This document shows, piece by piece, positions 1-6,700 of a stretch of 18,693 nucleotides of DNA. Numbering within the stretch: position 1 is the stretch's first letter; each line of letters begins with the position of its first letter. This stretch comes from Clostridia bacterium (GTDB taxonomy: Bacteria > Bacillota > Clostridia > Christensenellales > Aristaeellaceae). Location: positions 1-18,693 of the forward strand of contig CAAEUQ010000011.1 of the NCBI GenBank assembly GCA_900759005.1, in the 5' to 3' direction. The notes under the pieces were generated by a model. The model saw only the letters and a program-made list of their open reading frames with translations, was not told where the DNA came from and searched no databases. The position numbers and the translations under genes were made by a program.

Positions 1-137
1 GCGTCGATCACAGTATCCGCTTCCGGCATTTCGCGCGTTGCGCACGCGATCTTTCCATTTTCAATCAGAAGATTCAGACGGCTGTCGATCCGGTTCGCAG
101 GATCGATCACACGGCCTGAATGAATCAGCATTTTCAT
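1..137 (-). CDS. pyrC: Dihydroorotase-like amidohydrolase, N-terminal fragment
   Basis: Only the first 45 codons are in the window; the gene runs off the left edge. The start reads MKMLIHSGRVIDPANRID and continues LLIENGKIA. This is the usual opening beta-sandwich of dihydroorotase and related cyclic amidohydrolases (pattern: ...GRVIDPANG.D...DLLIEDGKI). The ATG at 137 is chosen because GGTGGTGAG precedes it on the minus strand; a second in-frame ATG at 131 is the only close alternative. The metal-binding HxH motif that would confirm the family lies outside the window. If it is PyrC, the enzyme closes carbamoyl-aspartate to dihydroorotate in cytosolic pyrimidine synthesis. An allantoinase or dihydropyrimidinase homologue cannot be excluded. 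Confidence 0.72.
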   Translation of the reverse strand, partial: MKMLIHSGRVIDPANRIDSRLNLLIENGKIACATREMPEADTVID

Positions 138-158
138 TTTCTCACCACCCTAATACCC

Positions 159-164
159 ATTATA
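159..164 (-). promoter_or_regulatory. -10 box upstream of the dihydroorotase-like gene
   Basis: TATAAT on the minus strand, 21 bp before the ATG at 137. No good -35 hexamer lies 16-18 bp upstream (only CTATTA or TATTAT), so this is a weak or extended-type promoter call. It sits between the terminator at 229-270 and the gene, where a promoter is needed. Confidence 0.4.
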
Positions 165-228
165 CTAAAAAAAACGCTGTATAATAGCGCATAAACGCCT
201 AAAAACCATGAAAAAAATGCTTTTTTTG

Positions 229-270
229 CAAAAACAACGCCGAACCCGGCATCGAATGCGGGCTCGGCGT
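229..270 (-). terminator. Rho-independent terminator after the 86-residue membrane protein gene
   Basis: A 12-bp hairpin (ACGCCGAGCCCG pairing with CGGGTTCGGCGT, one G-U pair) with a 10-nt loop, followed on the minus strand by TGTTTTTGC. It lies 15 bp beyond the stop codon at 285 and separates this gene from the dihydroorotase-like gene. Confidence 0.85.
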
Positions 271-284
271 ACAAAATGCAGCGA

Positions 285-545
285 TCAGAACTTGCCCTTA
301 CGGGAATTCTGCTCCAGCTTCTTGAGCTTGTTATAGCTCAGACCGTGCATCACCAGATTCAGGCAGATCAGAAGACCGATGAACACACAAACGCCGATGA
401 TTACGATGTATGCGGTTGTTCCCTGCGGCAGCGCTGCAAGCGAAACCGGCAGCGTGGAGGTCAGGTAAGTGCGGGTGAGCGTCAGACCGAGGAAAGCGGA
501 GCCCAGCAGAATGATGACGCCCAGAAGGATGCAAATCGTTCCCAT
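285..545 (-). CDS. Small two-helix membrane protein, unknown function
   Basis: This 86-residue protein is not one I recognise. It has two hydrophobic segments, about residues 3-22 (GTICILLGVIILLGSAFLG) and 44-66 (TAYIVIIGVCVFIGLLICLNLV). They are joined by a polar stretch of about 20 residues, and the protein ends in a basic tail (NKLKKLEQNSRKGKF). The likely topology is a hairpin with the basic tail in the cytoplasm. The ATG is preceded by AAAGGAG at 8 nt. The gene lies 54 bp downstream of the Nudix gene with no terminator between, so it is probably co-transcribed with it; the hairpin at 229-270 ends the unit. Good ribosome-binding site, membrane pattern and own terminator argue for a real gene. 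The overlapping plus-strand frame has none of these. Confidence 0.75.
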   Translation of the reverse strand: MGTICILLGVIILLGSAFLGLTLTRTYLTSTLPVSLAALPQGTTAYIVIIGVCVFIGLLICLNLVMHGLSYNKLKKLEQNSRKGKF

Positions 546-599
546 AAATGAATCTCCTTTAATCGTATTGGTTCAAGCACGTCGCGGCGAAAACGCCCG

Positions 600-1037
600 T
601 CAGGCGGGGGCGTTCAGCTTTTGATAGTTGCGGTAAATCTCATAGGCGTTGCGGAGAATTTCCTTGTCCTTATCGAAGGAAAGCATCTCCAGTGCGCGCT
701 CATAGGGAAAATAGCCGCCGTTCAGGAAGCCCTGCTCGTAGGAAACGTGATAGGTGTGATCCGGCGCGTACATCGCGAACCACTGAATACGGTTGCTGAC
801 CTCTTTTCCGCGGCTTTCGGAAAAGAAATCGTAGCGCGTGTTGCCGGCGATGCCGATAATCTCGGCGTGAATGCCCGCTTCGTCCTCAACGCGCCAGAGG
901 GCAACATCGTTGGAACGGTTGTAATTGCGAATAATGCCCTTCGGCATGACCCATTCGCCGCGGTCGCTCATCAGAAGGAAAACGTCGTCGCCCGCAAAGA
1001 CAACGCCGCCCGCACAGCTTCGGATTGCTCCAGCCAT
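600..1037 (-). CDS. Nudix-fold hydrolase with non-canonical Nudix box
   Basis: 145 residues with the Nudix layout: an N-terminal strand (SCAGGVVFAGDDVFLL), GEWVMPKG, then the Nudix helix at residues 34-56. Against GX5EX7REUXEEXGU the box keeps G34, V50, E53, G55 and I56. It has N40 for the first Glu, W48 for Arg, R49 for the second Glu and D52 for Glu. From memory, clostridial relatives carry a similar RVKxEAG box, so the deviation may be a family trait rather than decay, but catalysis is uncertain. Substrate is unknown; canonical Nudix enzymes cleave nucleoside diphosphates linked to another moiety. The start at 1037 follows AGGCAGGTG, and a promoter lies at 1071-1099. The sirtuin gene, from an NAD-consuming family, is transcribed divergently. 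Cytosolic, no signal peptide. Confidence 0.85.
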   Translation of the reverse strand: MAGAIRSCAGGVVFAGDDVFLLMSDRGEWVMPKGIIRNYNRSNDVALWRVEDEAGIHAEIIGIAGNTRYDFFSESRGKEVSNRIQWFAMYAPDHTYHVSYEQGFLNGGYFPYERALEMLSFDKDKEILRNAYEIYRNYQKLNAPA

Positions 1038-1070
1038 GAATGAACACCTGCCTTTCTGGTATCAGCATAT

Positions 1071-1099
1071 ATATTACCACATTTGCAGAAAAAAAACAA
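1071..1099 (-). promoter_or_regulatory. Sigma-A promoter of the Nudix gene
   Basis: On the minus strand, TTGTTT (1099-1094), a 17-bp spacer and TAATAT (1076-1071), with TG one base before the -10 (extended -10). It lies 34 bp before the Nudix start codon. Confidence 0.6.
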
Positions 1100-1138
1100 C
1101 GGCAATGTTTGACGAAAAAAGCGGAAATATTTTCATCG

Positions 1139-1167
1139 TGGACAGCCGTGGAAAAACGTGGTATAAT
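1139..1167 (+). promoter_or_regulatory. Sigma-A promoter of the sirtuin operon
   Basis: TGGACA (1139-1144), a 17-bp spacer and a consensus TATAAT (1162-1167). It is placed 23 bp before the ATG at 1191, giving a very short leader that contains the ribosome-binding site. Confidence 0.75.
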
Positions 1168-1190
1168 AAAATATGGAGGTGTGTTTGCAT

Positions 1191-1898
1191 ATGAATGAAA
1201 CGCTGAAAACGTGGGTTCGCGAGAGCAGGCGCATCGTATTTTTTGGCGGCGCGGGTGTGAGTACGGAATCGGGCATTCCGGATTTTCGAAGCGTGGATGG
1301 ATTGTACAATCAGAAATACGATTATCCGCCGGAGGAAATCCTTTCCGCGGCTTTTTTTCGCAGAATGCCGGAAGCGTTTTTCCGGTTTTATCGGGATAAA
1401 ATACTGAAGCTCGATGCGCAGCCGAATCCGGCGCACAAAAAACTCGCCGAATGGGAAAAAGAGGGAAAACTTGCCGCGATTGTGACTCAGAATATCGACG
1501 GGCTGCATCAGAAAGCGGGCTCAAAGCGCGTGTTTGAACTGCACGGTTCCATCTGGCGCAATTACTGCGTCAAATGCGGCAAAACCTATTCCGCCGAGGC
1601 GGTCGCCGGAATGCCGCTCGTGCCGAAATGCGCGTGCGGCGGTGTGATCCGTCCGGATGTGGTGCTTTACGGCGAATCGCTGAACGGCGACGTGATCAAC
1701 GCATCCCTTTACGCGATTGCGAATGCCGATCTTCTGATTGTGGGCGGAACGTCGCTGAACGTGTATCCCGCGGCGGGCATGATCGACGCATACCGCGGCG
1801 GCCGTATGGTCTTGATCAACAAAACGCCTACGCCGTGTGACGATCAGGCGAATCTGATCATTCGCGATCCGATCGGACAGGTGTTTTCGGAGCTGTAA
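1191..1898 (+). CDS. cobB: NAD-dependent protein deacylase (sirtuin)
   Basis: A 235-residue Sir2-family enzyme that removes acyl groups from lysines using NAD+, releasing nicotinamide and O-acyl-ADP-ribose. Visible motifs: GAGVSTESGIPDFRS (residues 20-34, NAD binding), TQNIDGLHQKAGS (99-111), catalytic H118 in the HGS motif, four zinc-ligand cysteines C126, C129, C147 and C149 (CxxC...CxC), RPDVVLYGE (154-162) and GTSLNVYPA (186-194). Length is normal for compact bacterial sirtuins. ATG 1191 is chosen over ATG 1173 because GGAGGTG (1175-1181) sits 9 nt before 1191, and the upstream ATG lies inside this leader only 6 bp past the -10. It is first in a four-gene unit; the next gene starts 4 nt past its stop. 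I see no clear Tyr/Arg desuccinylase pair, so deacetylase-type activity is more likely. Confidence 0.95.
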   Translation: MNETLKTWVRESRRIVFFGGAGVSTESGIPDFRSVDGLYNQKYDYPPEEILSAAFFRRMPEAFFRFYRDKILKLDAQPNPAHKKLAEWEKEGKLAAIVTQNIDGLHQKAGSKRVFELHGSIWRNYCVKCGKTYSAEAVAGMPLVPKCACGGVIRPDVVLYGESLNGDVINASLYAIANADLLIVGGTSLNVYPAAGMIDAYRGGRMVLINKTPTPCDDQANLIIRDPIGQVFSEL

Positions 1899-1901
1899 TC
1901 T

Positions 1902-2390
1902 ATGGAAGAAAGAATCGAAGGCTTTCCGCCGGTTGCGGAGGCAGACGCGCGATTGTTGATTCTCGGATCGATGCCAAGCGTCGAATCGCTGAAGCAGGGT
2001 TTCTATTACGCCCACCCGCGCAATGCGTTCTGGCGCATTCTTGCGGAGGTTTTTGATGAAAGCGTGCCCGATTCGATCGAAGACAAGAAGCGATTGCTGA
2101 TCGATCACAGAATTGCGCTTTGGGACGTTGCGCACAGCTGCGTGCGTCCCGGTTCGCTTGATTCGAATATCAAAAACGCATATCCAAACGATTTTTCTGC
2201 GCTGTTCCGGCGCTGTCCGGGTATTCGGAAAACCCTGTTCAACGGCGCGACTGCGGAAAACCTGTACAGAAAACTCGTGGGCAAGTCGCCGTGCGCAGCG
2301 GCGCGGATGCCGTCGACCAGTCCGGCGCTGACGACGCCCTATTCGGAAAAATGCGCGATCTGGCGCAAAGAATTGGAGGAAGAGAGATGA
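1902..2390 (+). CDS. DNA-deoxyinosine glycosylase, UDG superfamily family 6 (HDG)
   Basis: 162 residues matching the hypoxanthine-DNA glycosylase family, which excises deaminated purine (hypoxanthine), and in some members other damaged bases, from DNA to start base-excision repair. Seen: GFPPV near residues 7-11, LLILGSMPSVESL (18-30), YYAHPRNAFW (35-44) with N41 in the position of the proposed catalytic Asn, LWDV..SCVRPGSLDS..I (73-90), FNGATAE (113-119) and the C-terminal motif RMPSTSPA (135-142). Full length for the family. It starts 3 nt after the sirtuin stop, with GGAG about 10 nt upstream, and ends in an ATGA overlap with the next gene, so translation is probably coupled. It is the only DNA-repair gene in the window. 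Confidence 0.88.
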   Translation: MEERIEGFPPVAEADARLLILGSMPSVESLKQGFYYAHPRNAFWRILAEVFDESVPDSIEDKKRLLIDHRIALWDVAHSCVRPGSLDSNIKNAYPNDFSALFRRCPGIRKTLFNGATAENLYRKLVGKSPCAAARMPSTSPALTTPYSEKCAIWRKELEEER

Positions 2391-3691
2391 ACCCCTGCGA
2401 TATTATTCGAAAGAAGCGCTTCGGCGGCGAGCTGAACGAAAAAGAGATTCGTGCGTTTGTAAACGGCGTGGTGGACGGCTCGTTTGCCGATTATCAGATT
2501 TCTGCGCTCCTGATGGCGATTTGCATTAACGGAATGTCCGATCGCGAAACGCTCGCGCTCACGCTGGCGATGGCGCATTCAGGCGATATGCTCGATCTCA
2601 GCCGTATTCCCGGAATCAAGGCGGACAAGCATTCTACCGGCGGCGTAGGGGATACGACCTCGCTGGTGCTGGTGCCGCTCGTTGCGTGCTGCGGCGTGAG
2701 AATGGCGAAGATGTCCGGCCGCGGACTCGGATTCACCGGCGGCACGCTCGATAAGATGGAATCCATTCCCGGAATGCGCGTGGATCTTTCAGTGGACGCG
2801 TTCGAAAAGCAGGTGACAAACGTCGGATGTGCGATCATCGGTCAGACGGCGGAGCTTGCGCCGGCGGACAAGGTGCTTTACGCGCTGCGCGACGTAACGG
2901 CGACGGTGGATTGCCTGCCGCTGGTTGTTTCGTCGATTCTGTCCAAAAAGCTCGCCGCGGGCTGCGATGTGGTCGTGCTCGATGTTAAAACCGGCAGCGG
3001 CGCGATTATGGATACGCCCGAAAAGTCACGCCAGCTTGCGGAAACGATGGTGCGCATCGGCAGTTTGAGCGGGAAGAAATTCTCCGCGGTGATCACGGAT
3101 ATGAATCAGCCGCTCGGCAATTATATCGGAAACGCGCTCGAGGTGGAGGAGGCGATCGACATTCTCGCCGGTCGCACTGAGGGCGATTTGAAAACCGTTG
3201 CGCTTACGCTCGGCGCGCATATTTTGAGAAATGCCGGCGTTGTGAGCACGGTGGAAGCGGGCGTTCGGCATTTGGAGGAGAAGATTCGCTCCGGCGAGGG
3301 ACTGCGCAAATTCGCTGAAATGATCGCGGCACAGGGCGGCGATCCGCGCGTGACGGAGGACACCGCTCTGCTCCCGCACGCGCCGAAGCGCATCGAGCTG
3401 CGCGCGGATAAGGACGGCTGGCTCGGCTCGATCGTAACGTCTGACGTCGGCAATGCGGCGAAGCTCCTCGGCGCGGGTCGCGAACGCAAGACGGACGAGC
3501 TGGATTTGTCCGTAGGCCTGATCATGAAAAAGCGAGTGGGTGATCGGCTGCGCCGCGGCGACGTGATTGCGGAATTGCATGTCGGTGAGAAATCCGATTC
3601 CGTGGGCGCGTATAACCTGCTGAAGGGCGCGATTGCGATTTCGGATGCGCCCGTTCCGAAGCCGCTGCTCATTCACGCGGTGGTCGAATGA
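2387..3691 (+). CDS. pdp: Pyrimidine-nucleoside phosphorylase / thymidine phosphorylase
   Basis: 434 residues, the normal length for this homodimeric salvage enzyme, which splits pyrimidine (deoxy)nucleosides with phosphate into base and (deoxy)ribose 1-phosphate. It has the small alpha domain, the phosphate-binding KHSTGGVGDT (81-90), the family signature SGRGLGFTGGTLDKME (110-125), base-contact residues R168, S183 and K187 (E. coli DeoA equivalents by spacing), KTGSGA (201-206), and a C-terminal beta domain with LHVGEKSDSVGAYN. ATG 2387 is used because GGAGG at 2375-2379 sits 7 nt upstream and the ATGA overlaps the glycosylase stop; the frame is open further back into the glycosylase gene, but that extension has no support. 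I favour broad-specificity Pdp over thymidine-specific DeoA on general resemblance only. Confidence 0.95.
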   Translation: MNPCDIIRKKRFGGELNEKEIRAFVNGVVDGSFADYQISALLMAICINGMSDRETLALTLAMAHSGDMLDLSRIPGIKADKHSTGGVGDTTSLVLVPLVACCGVRMAKMSGRGLGFTGGTLDKMESIPGMRVDLSVDAFEKQVTNVGCAIIGQTAELAPADKVLYALRDVTATVDCLPLVVSSILSKKLAAGCDVVVLDVKTGSGAIMDTPEKSRQLAETMVRIGSLSGKKFSAVITDMNQPLGNYIGNALEVEEAIDILAGRTEGDLKTVALTLGAHILRNAGVVSTVEAGVRHLEEKIRSGEGLRKFAEMIAAQGGDPRVTEDTALLPHAPKRIELRADKDGWLGSIVTSDVGNAAKLLGAGRERKTDELDLSVGLIMKKRVGDRLRRGDVIAELHVGEKSDSVGAYNLLKGAIAISDAPVPKPLLIHAVVE

Positions 3692-4626
3692 AAATGAATG
3701 CGCTTTGCGCGAAAATCGGGCGCGTTTTTAAGACTGAAAACGGTGCGCTGCGCCCCGCGTGGCGCACGATTTTCGGTGTGATTGCCTATTTCGCAGCGTT
3801 TTACGTCGTGCTCTATGGATTGGCGGCGATTTTCGGCGCACTGTTTGACGCATGGGGATTGACGAACGACAATCTCGCGCTCGCGCCGAACTGGGCGCGG
3901 AGAATCGTTTATTCGCATACGGATTTCTGTTATGCGGCGGCGTATCTCGTCAGCTCAGGCGCTGGATTATGGATAGCGCGGCGAAATGAGAAGGCGCGCC
4001 GTTCGCTGAAAGCGATTTGGATTGCTATGGGCATCGGATTGGCAATGAGCGCGGGGCTTACGCTGATTGCGTTTGCGATGGATAGCGTGCGACTTGAACG
4101 ACCGCTCGGCGAGCCGCATTTCAGCGTTCAGACGTTGATTGCGTTTTTCCTGATTGCGATCGGCAAATTCAGCCACGAGGTGCTTTGCCGGCGGCTGATT
4201 TATGCGCAGCTGCGCGCGTGGAAAGCGAGTGCGGTGCTGGTTTCAAGCACAGTGACGGCGATTCTGATTGGCGAATGGACGGTTTGCGGCGCGATTTCCG
4301 GCATTCTGGTCGGAATGGTTGCGTGCGCGCTGTACGAGCGCGGCGGCTTGATTGCGAGCGCTGCGATGCAAACGGTCTGGACGGCATGGTGCGCGCTGGT
4401 GTTCGGTTTTCCGGGCATGAATGTGAATGCGAATCCGGTGTATGCCGTGTATCACGTATCGGACGCGTGGCTGACCGGCGGCAATGGAAGTGTGCTCGGC
4501 GGCGCATGGTGCGCGCTCATTGCGGCGATTGCGTGCATAATTCTCTATCGGACTCCGATTCAAAATGGAATTGCGCGGCTGAAGGCGAGATGCGTGAATA
4601 TCCGCGGCGGGCGCGGGACAAAATAG
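3688..4626 (+). CDS. CPBP (CAAX-protease-like) membrane protein lacking key catalytic residues
   Basis: 312 residues with about seven or eight hydrophobic segments and a basic, soluble C-terminus. The stretch from about residue 148 to 235 follows the CPBP/Abi layout: a motif-1-like FSHEVLCRRLIYAQL (161-175), then AILIGEWT, GILVGMVACALYERGGLIASA and a last helix. Motif 1 is HExxxR (163-168) instead of EExxxR. The His expected in motif 2 (FxxxH) and the HxxxN/D of motif 3 are absent (MQTVW instead). I infer a CPBP fold that has probably lost protease activity. ATG 3688 overlaps the phosphorylase stop (ATGA); a second in-frame ATG at 3694 is an alternative. The gene is the last tightly coupled member of the sirtuin operon. 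Its role there is unknown. Confidence 0.6.
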   Translation: MKMNALCAKIGRVFKTENGALRPAWRTIFGVIAYFAAFYVVLYGLAAIFGALFDAWGLTNDNLALAPNWARRIVYSHTDFCYAAAYLVSSGAGLWIARRNEKARRSLKAIWIAMGIGLAMSAGLTLIAFAMDSVRLERPLGEPHFSVQTLIAFFLIAIGKFSHEVLCRRLIYAQLRAWKASAVLVSSTVTAILIGEWTVCGAISGILVGMVACALYERGGLIASAAMQTVWTAWCALVFGFPGMNVNANPVYAVYHVSDAWLTGGNGSVLGGAWCALIAAIACIILYRTPIQNGIARLKARCVNIRGGRGTK

Positions 4627-4668
4627 GTTTGCCGGAAAGGTAATTTTGATCTAGGGGAGGAAACTGAA

Positions 4669-4842
4669 ATGTCTCAGAAAACGCCGAACACCGATATTCG
4701 CTGCCGCGTGAGCAGCTGCGCGTTCAACTGCGGCGATCAGGAATACTGCTCGCTGAACGCGATTCAGATCGAGCCGTGCCACGATTGCTGCAACGGCAAG
4801 TCCAGCGACGAAAGTATGTGCGGCAGCTATCGCCATAAGTAA
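4669..4842 (+). CDS. Small cysteine-rich DUF1540-like protein
   Basis: A 57-codon gene with an excellent ribosome-binding site (AGGGGAGG, 4653-4660, 8 nt before ATG) and a perfect terminator directly behind it. The protein opens MSQKTPNTDIRCRVSSCAFN and contains eight cysteines (residues 12, 17, 21, 27, 37, 40, 41, 51). The layout IxCxVxxCxxN...CxxNAIQIEPC fits DUF1540, a short, probably metal-binding domain common in clostridia with no assigned function. No signal peptide, so cytosolic. The gap to the upstream membrane-protein gene is 42 bp with no strong promoter seen, so it may be transcribed by read-through from the sirtuin operon. A minus-strand frame over the same bases has no ribosome-binding site and would overlap the terminator region. 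Confidence 0.88.
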   Translation: MSQKTPNTDIRCRVSSCAFNCGDQEYCSLNAIQIEPCHDCCNGKSSDESMCGSYRHK

Positions 4843-4854
4843 TTCAGTATCCAA

Positions 4855-4897
4855 ACAGCCCCGAACCGTTTTCAGGTTCGGGGCTGTCCTTTTGTTT
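4855..4897. terminator. Convergent terminator between the DUF1540 gene and aspS
   Basis: A perfect 13-bp stem (ACAGCCCCGAACC / GGTTCGGGGCTGT) with a 7-nt loop. On the plus strand it is followed by CCTTTTGTTT. On the minus strand it begins just after the aspS stop and is followed by only a short TTT. It most clearly terminates the plus-strand operon and could serve both directions. Confidence 0.88.
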
Positions 4898-6686
4898 ATT
4901 CCGCAGTGCCTTCAGGGAGATCGAGCTTGATCTTCAGCGTTTCGAGCTGATCGGGGCGCACGTCCGAGGGCGTGTCCATCATCAGGCAGTTCGCGCTGGT
5001 CGCCTTCGGGAAGGCGATGACGTCGCGCAGGCTGTCCGAATCGGTCAGCAGCATGAGCAGACGGTCGATGCCGAACGCCAAACCGCCGTGCGGCGGCGCG
5101 CCGTATTTGAACGCGTCGAGCAGGAAGCCAAAGCGATGCTGCGCTTCTTCCGGCGACATGCCGATCATTTCAAACATCTGCGCCTGCATATCGGAGCGGT
5201 GGATACGAATCGATCCGGATGCGAGTTCGATGCCGTTCATGACCAGATCGTACGCGCGGGAACGAACCTTTTCCTTATCGGTGTCCAGATAGCAGTTGTC
5301 CTCCGGATACCAGCTGGTGAACGGATGATGCGCGGCGACGTAACGCCCCTCTTCCTCGCTGTACTCGAACAGCGGGAATTCGGTAACCCAGAACAGGTTG
5401 TACTTGTTATGATCGATCAGACCATGGCGGCGGGCAATCTCGCAGCGGAGCGCGCCCAGCGACTGCCAGACCACGCTGCGCTTGTCCGCGGCGAAGAAAA
5501 TGATGTCGCCGGGTTCCGCGTGCATTTCGGCGCGAACGATCTCGATCATTTCGGGCGTCATGAACTTGTTGAACGAGGACTTTACGTTGCCGTCGGCGGT
5601 AAACGTCATGTACGGCAGACCCTTCGCGCGATAGGTCTTTACGAATTCGCCGAAGCTGTCGATTTCCTTGCGGGTCATCGAGGCCAGACCCTTTGCGTTG
5701 ATTGCCTCGACGCGTCCGCCCGCTTCGACCGCGCTGTCGAATACCGAAAAGCCGGTGTGCGCGAGTTTGTCGGTCAGGTTCACGAGCGTCATGCCAAAGC
5801 GGGTATCCGGCTTATCGGAGCCGTAATTTTCCATTGCATGATTCCAGGTCATCCGCGGCAGCGGCAGCTTGATCTCAATGCCCTTTACCTCGCGGAAAAT
5901 GCGGGCGAACACGCGCTCAATGACCGCATAGATGTCCTCTTCATCGATGAACGACATTTCGATATCGCACTGAGTGAATTCAGGCTGGCGGTCGGCGCGG
6001 CTGTCCTCGTCGCGGAAGCAGCGCGCGAGCTGGTAATATTTGTCGAAGCCCGCAAGCATCAGCAGCTGCTTGTAAATCTGCGGGGACTGCGGCAGTGCGT
6101 AGAACGTGCCGGGATGCAGGCGGCTGGGCACGAGGAAATCGCGCGCGCCTTCCGGAGTGGATTTGGACAGAATCGGGGTTTCCACCTCGGTGAAGCCCTC
6201 TGCGTCCAGCTCATAGCGAATGCAGTTGACAACTTTGCTGCGCATACGAAGCTTGTTCTGCATCGACGTGCGGCGCAGGTCGAGGTAACGGTACTTCAGG
6301 CGCACCAGCTCGTTTTCGTCGGTCTTGTCGTCGATGTAAATCGGCGGGGTTTCGGATTTGTTCAGAAGCACCGCGTCCTCGACGAACACTTCAATCGCGC
6401 CGGTCTTCAGATCGCGGTTGATTGCGCCCTCGTCGCGCTTTTTCACCGTGCCGAGCACGGTAACGACGTATTCGCTTCTCAGCGATCTGCCTAAGTCAAA
6501 GATTTCCTGAGAGCAGACGGAATTGTCGAACACGAGCTGAACCAAGCCTTCGCGGTCGCGCAGCCAGACGAACACCACGCCGCCCAGGTCGCGCGTGCGC
6601 TGTACCCAGCCGGACAGATGAACCTTTTGACCTGCCATTTCCTCCGTCAGCAGACCGCAATAGTGATCTCTCTTATGAGAAAGCAT
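4896..6686 (-). CDS. aspS: Aspartate--tRNA ligase
   Basis: A 596-residue bacterial-type class II AspRS that charges tRNA-Asp. It has the N-terminal OB-fold anticodon-binding domain (about 1-105, with WVQRTRDLGG and RDREGLVQLVF), motif 1 region near 150-175 (EVETPILSKSTPEGARDFLVPS), motif 2 FRDEDSRADRQPEF (224-237), the bacterial GAD insertion, and motif 3 GLAFGIDRLLMLL (535-547). Leu in RDLGG, where non-discriminating bacterial enzymes often have His, suggests a tRNA-Asp-specific enzyme (inference). ATG 6686 is set by AGGAGG 8 nt upstream; the open frame extends back into hisS but that part is not AspRS-like. It starts 14 nt after hisS ends, so it shares the hisS promoter and T-box. Confidence 0.97.
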   Translation of the reverse strand: MLSHKRDHYCGLLTEEMAGQKVHLSGWVQRTRDLGGVVFVWLRDREGLVQLVFDNSVCSQEIFDLGRSLRSEYVVTVLGTVKKRDEGAINRDLKTGAIEVFVEDAVLLNKSETPPIYIDDKTDENELVRLKYRYLDLRRTSMQNKLRMRSKVVNCIRYELDAEGFTEVETPILSKSTPEGARDFLVPSRLHPGTFYALPQSPQIYKQLLMLAGFDKYYQLARCFRDEDSRADRQPEFTQCDIEMSFIDEEDIYAVIERVFARIFREVKGIEIKLPLPRMTWNHAMENYGSDKPDTRFGMTLVNLTDKLAHTGFSVFDSAVEAGGRVEAINAKGLASMTRKEIDSFGEFVKTYRAKGLPYMTFTADGNVKSSFNKFMTPEMIEIVRAEMHAEPGDIIFFAADKRSVVWQSLGALRCEIARRHGLIDHNKYNLFWVTEFPLFEYSEEEGRYVAAHHPFTSWYPEDNCYLDTDKEKVRSRAYDLVMNGIELASGSIRIHRSDMQAQMFEMIGMSPEEAQHRFGFLLDAFKYGAPPHGGLAFGIDRLLMLLTDSDSLRDVIAFPKATSANCLMMDTPSDVRPDQLETLKIKLDLPEGTAE

Positions 6687-6700
6687 GGATTTTTCCTCCT

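Noticed and set aside
180..185. TATAAT on the plus strand at 180-185
   Set aside because: No -35 at a suitable distance and no plus-strand gene downstream; probably chance in an A/T-rich gap.
1173..1190. Upstream ATG giving a six-residue longer sirtuin
   Set aside because: This ATG lies 6 bp past the -10 box and overlaps the GGAGGTG that serves the ATG at 1191.
886..1524. Minus-strand frames (212 and 144 codons) across the Nudix-sirtuin intergenic region
   Set aside because: They run through two divergent promoters and into the sirtuin gene, with no domain and no ribosome-binding site.
2291..2386. Longer N-terminus for the pyrimidine phosphorylase
   Set aside because: The extra 32 codons lie within the glycosylase gene in another frame. 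The family start is MNPCDIIRKK at 2387, with a good ribosome-binding site.
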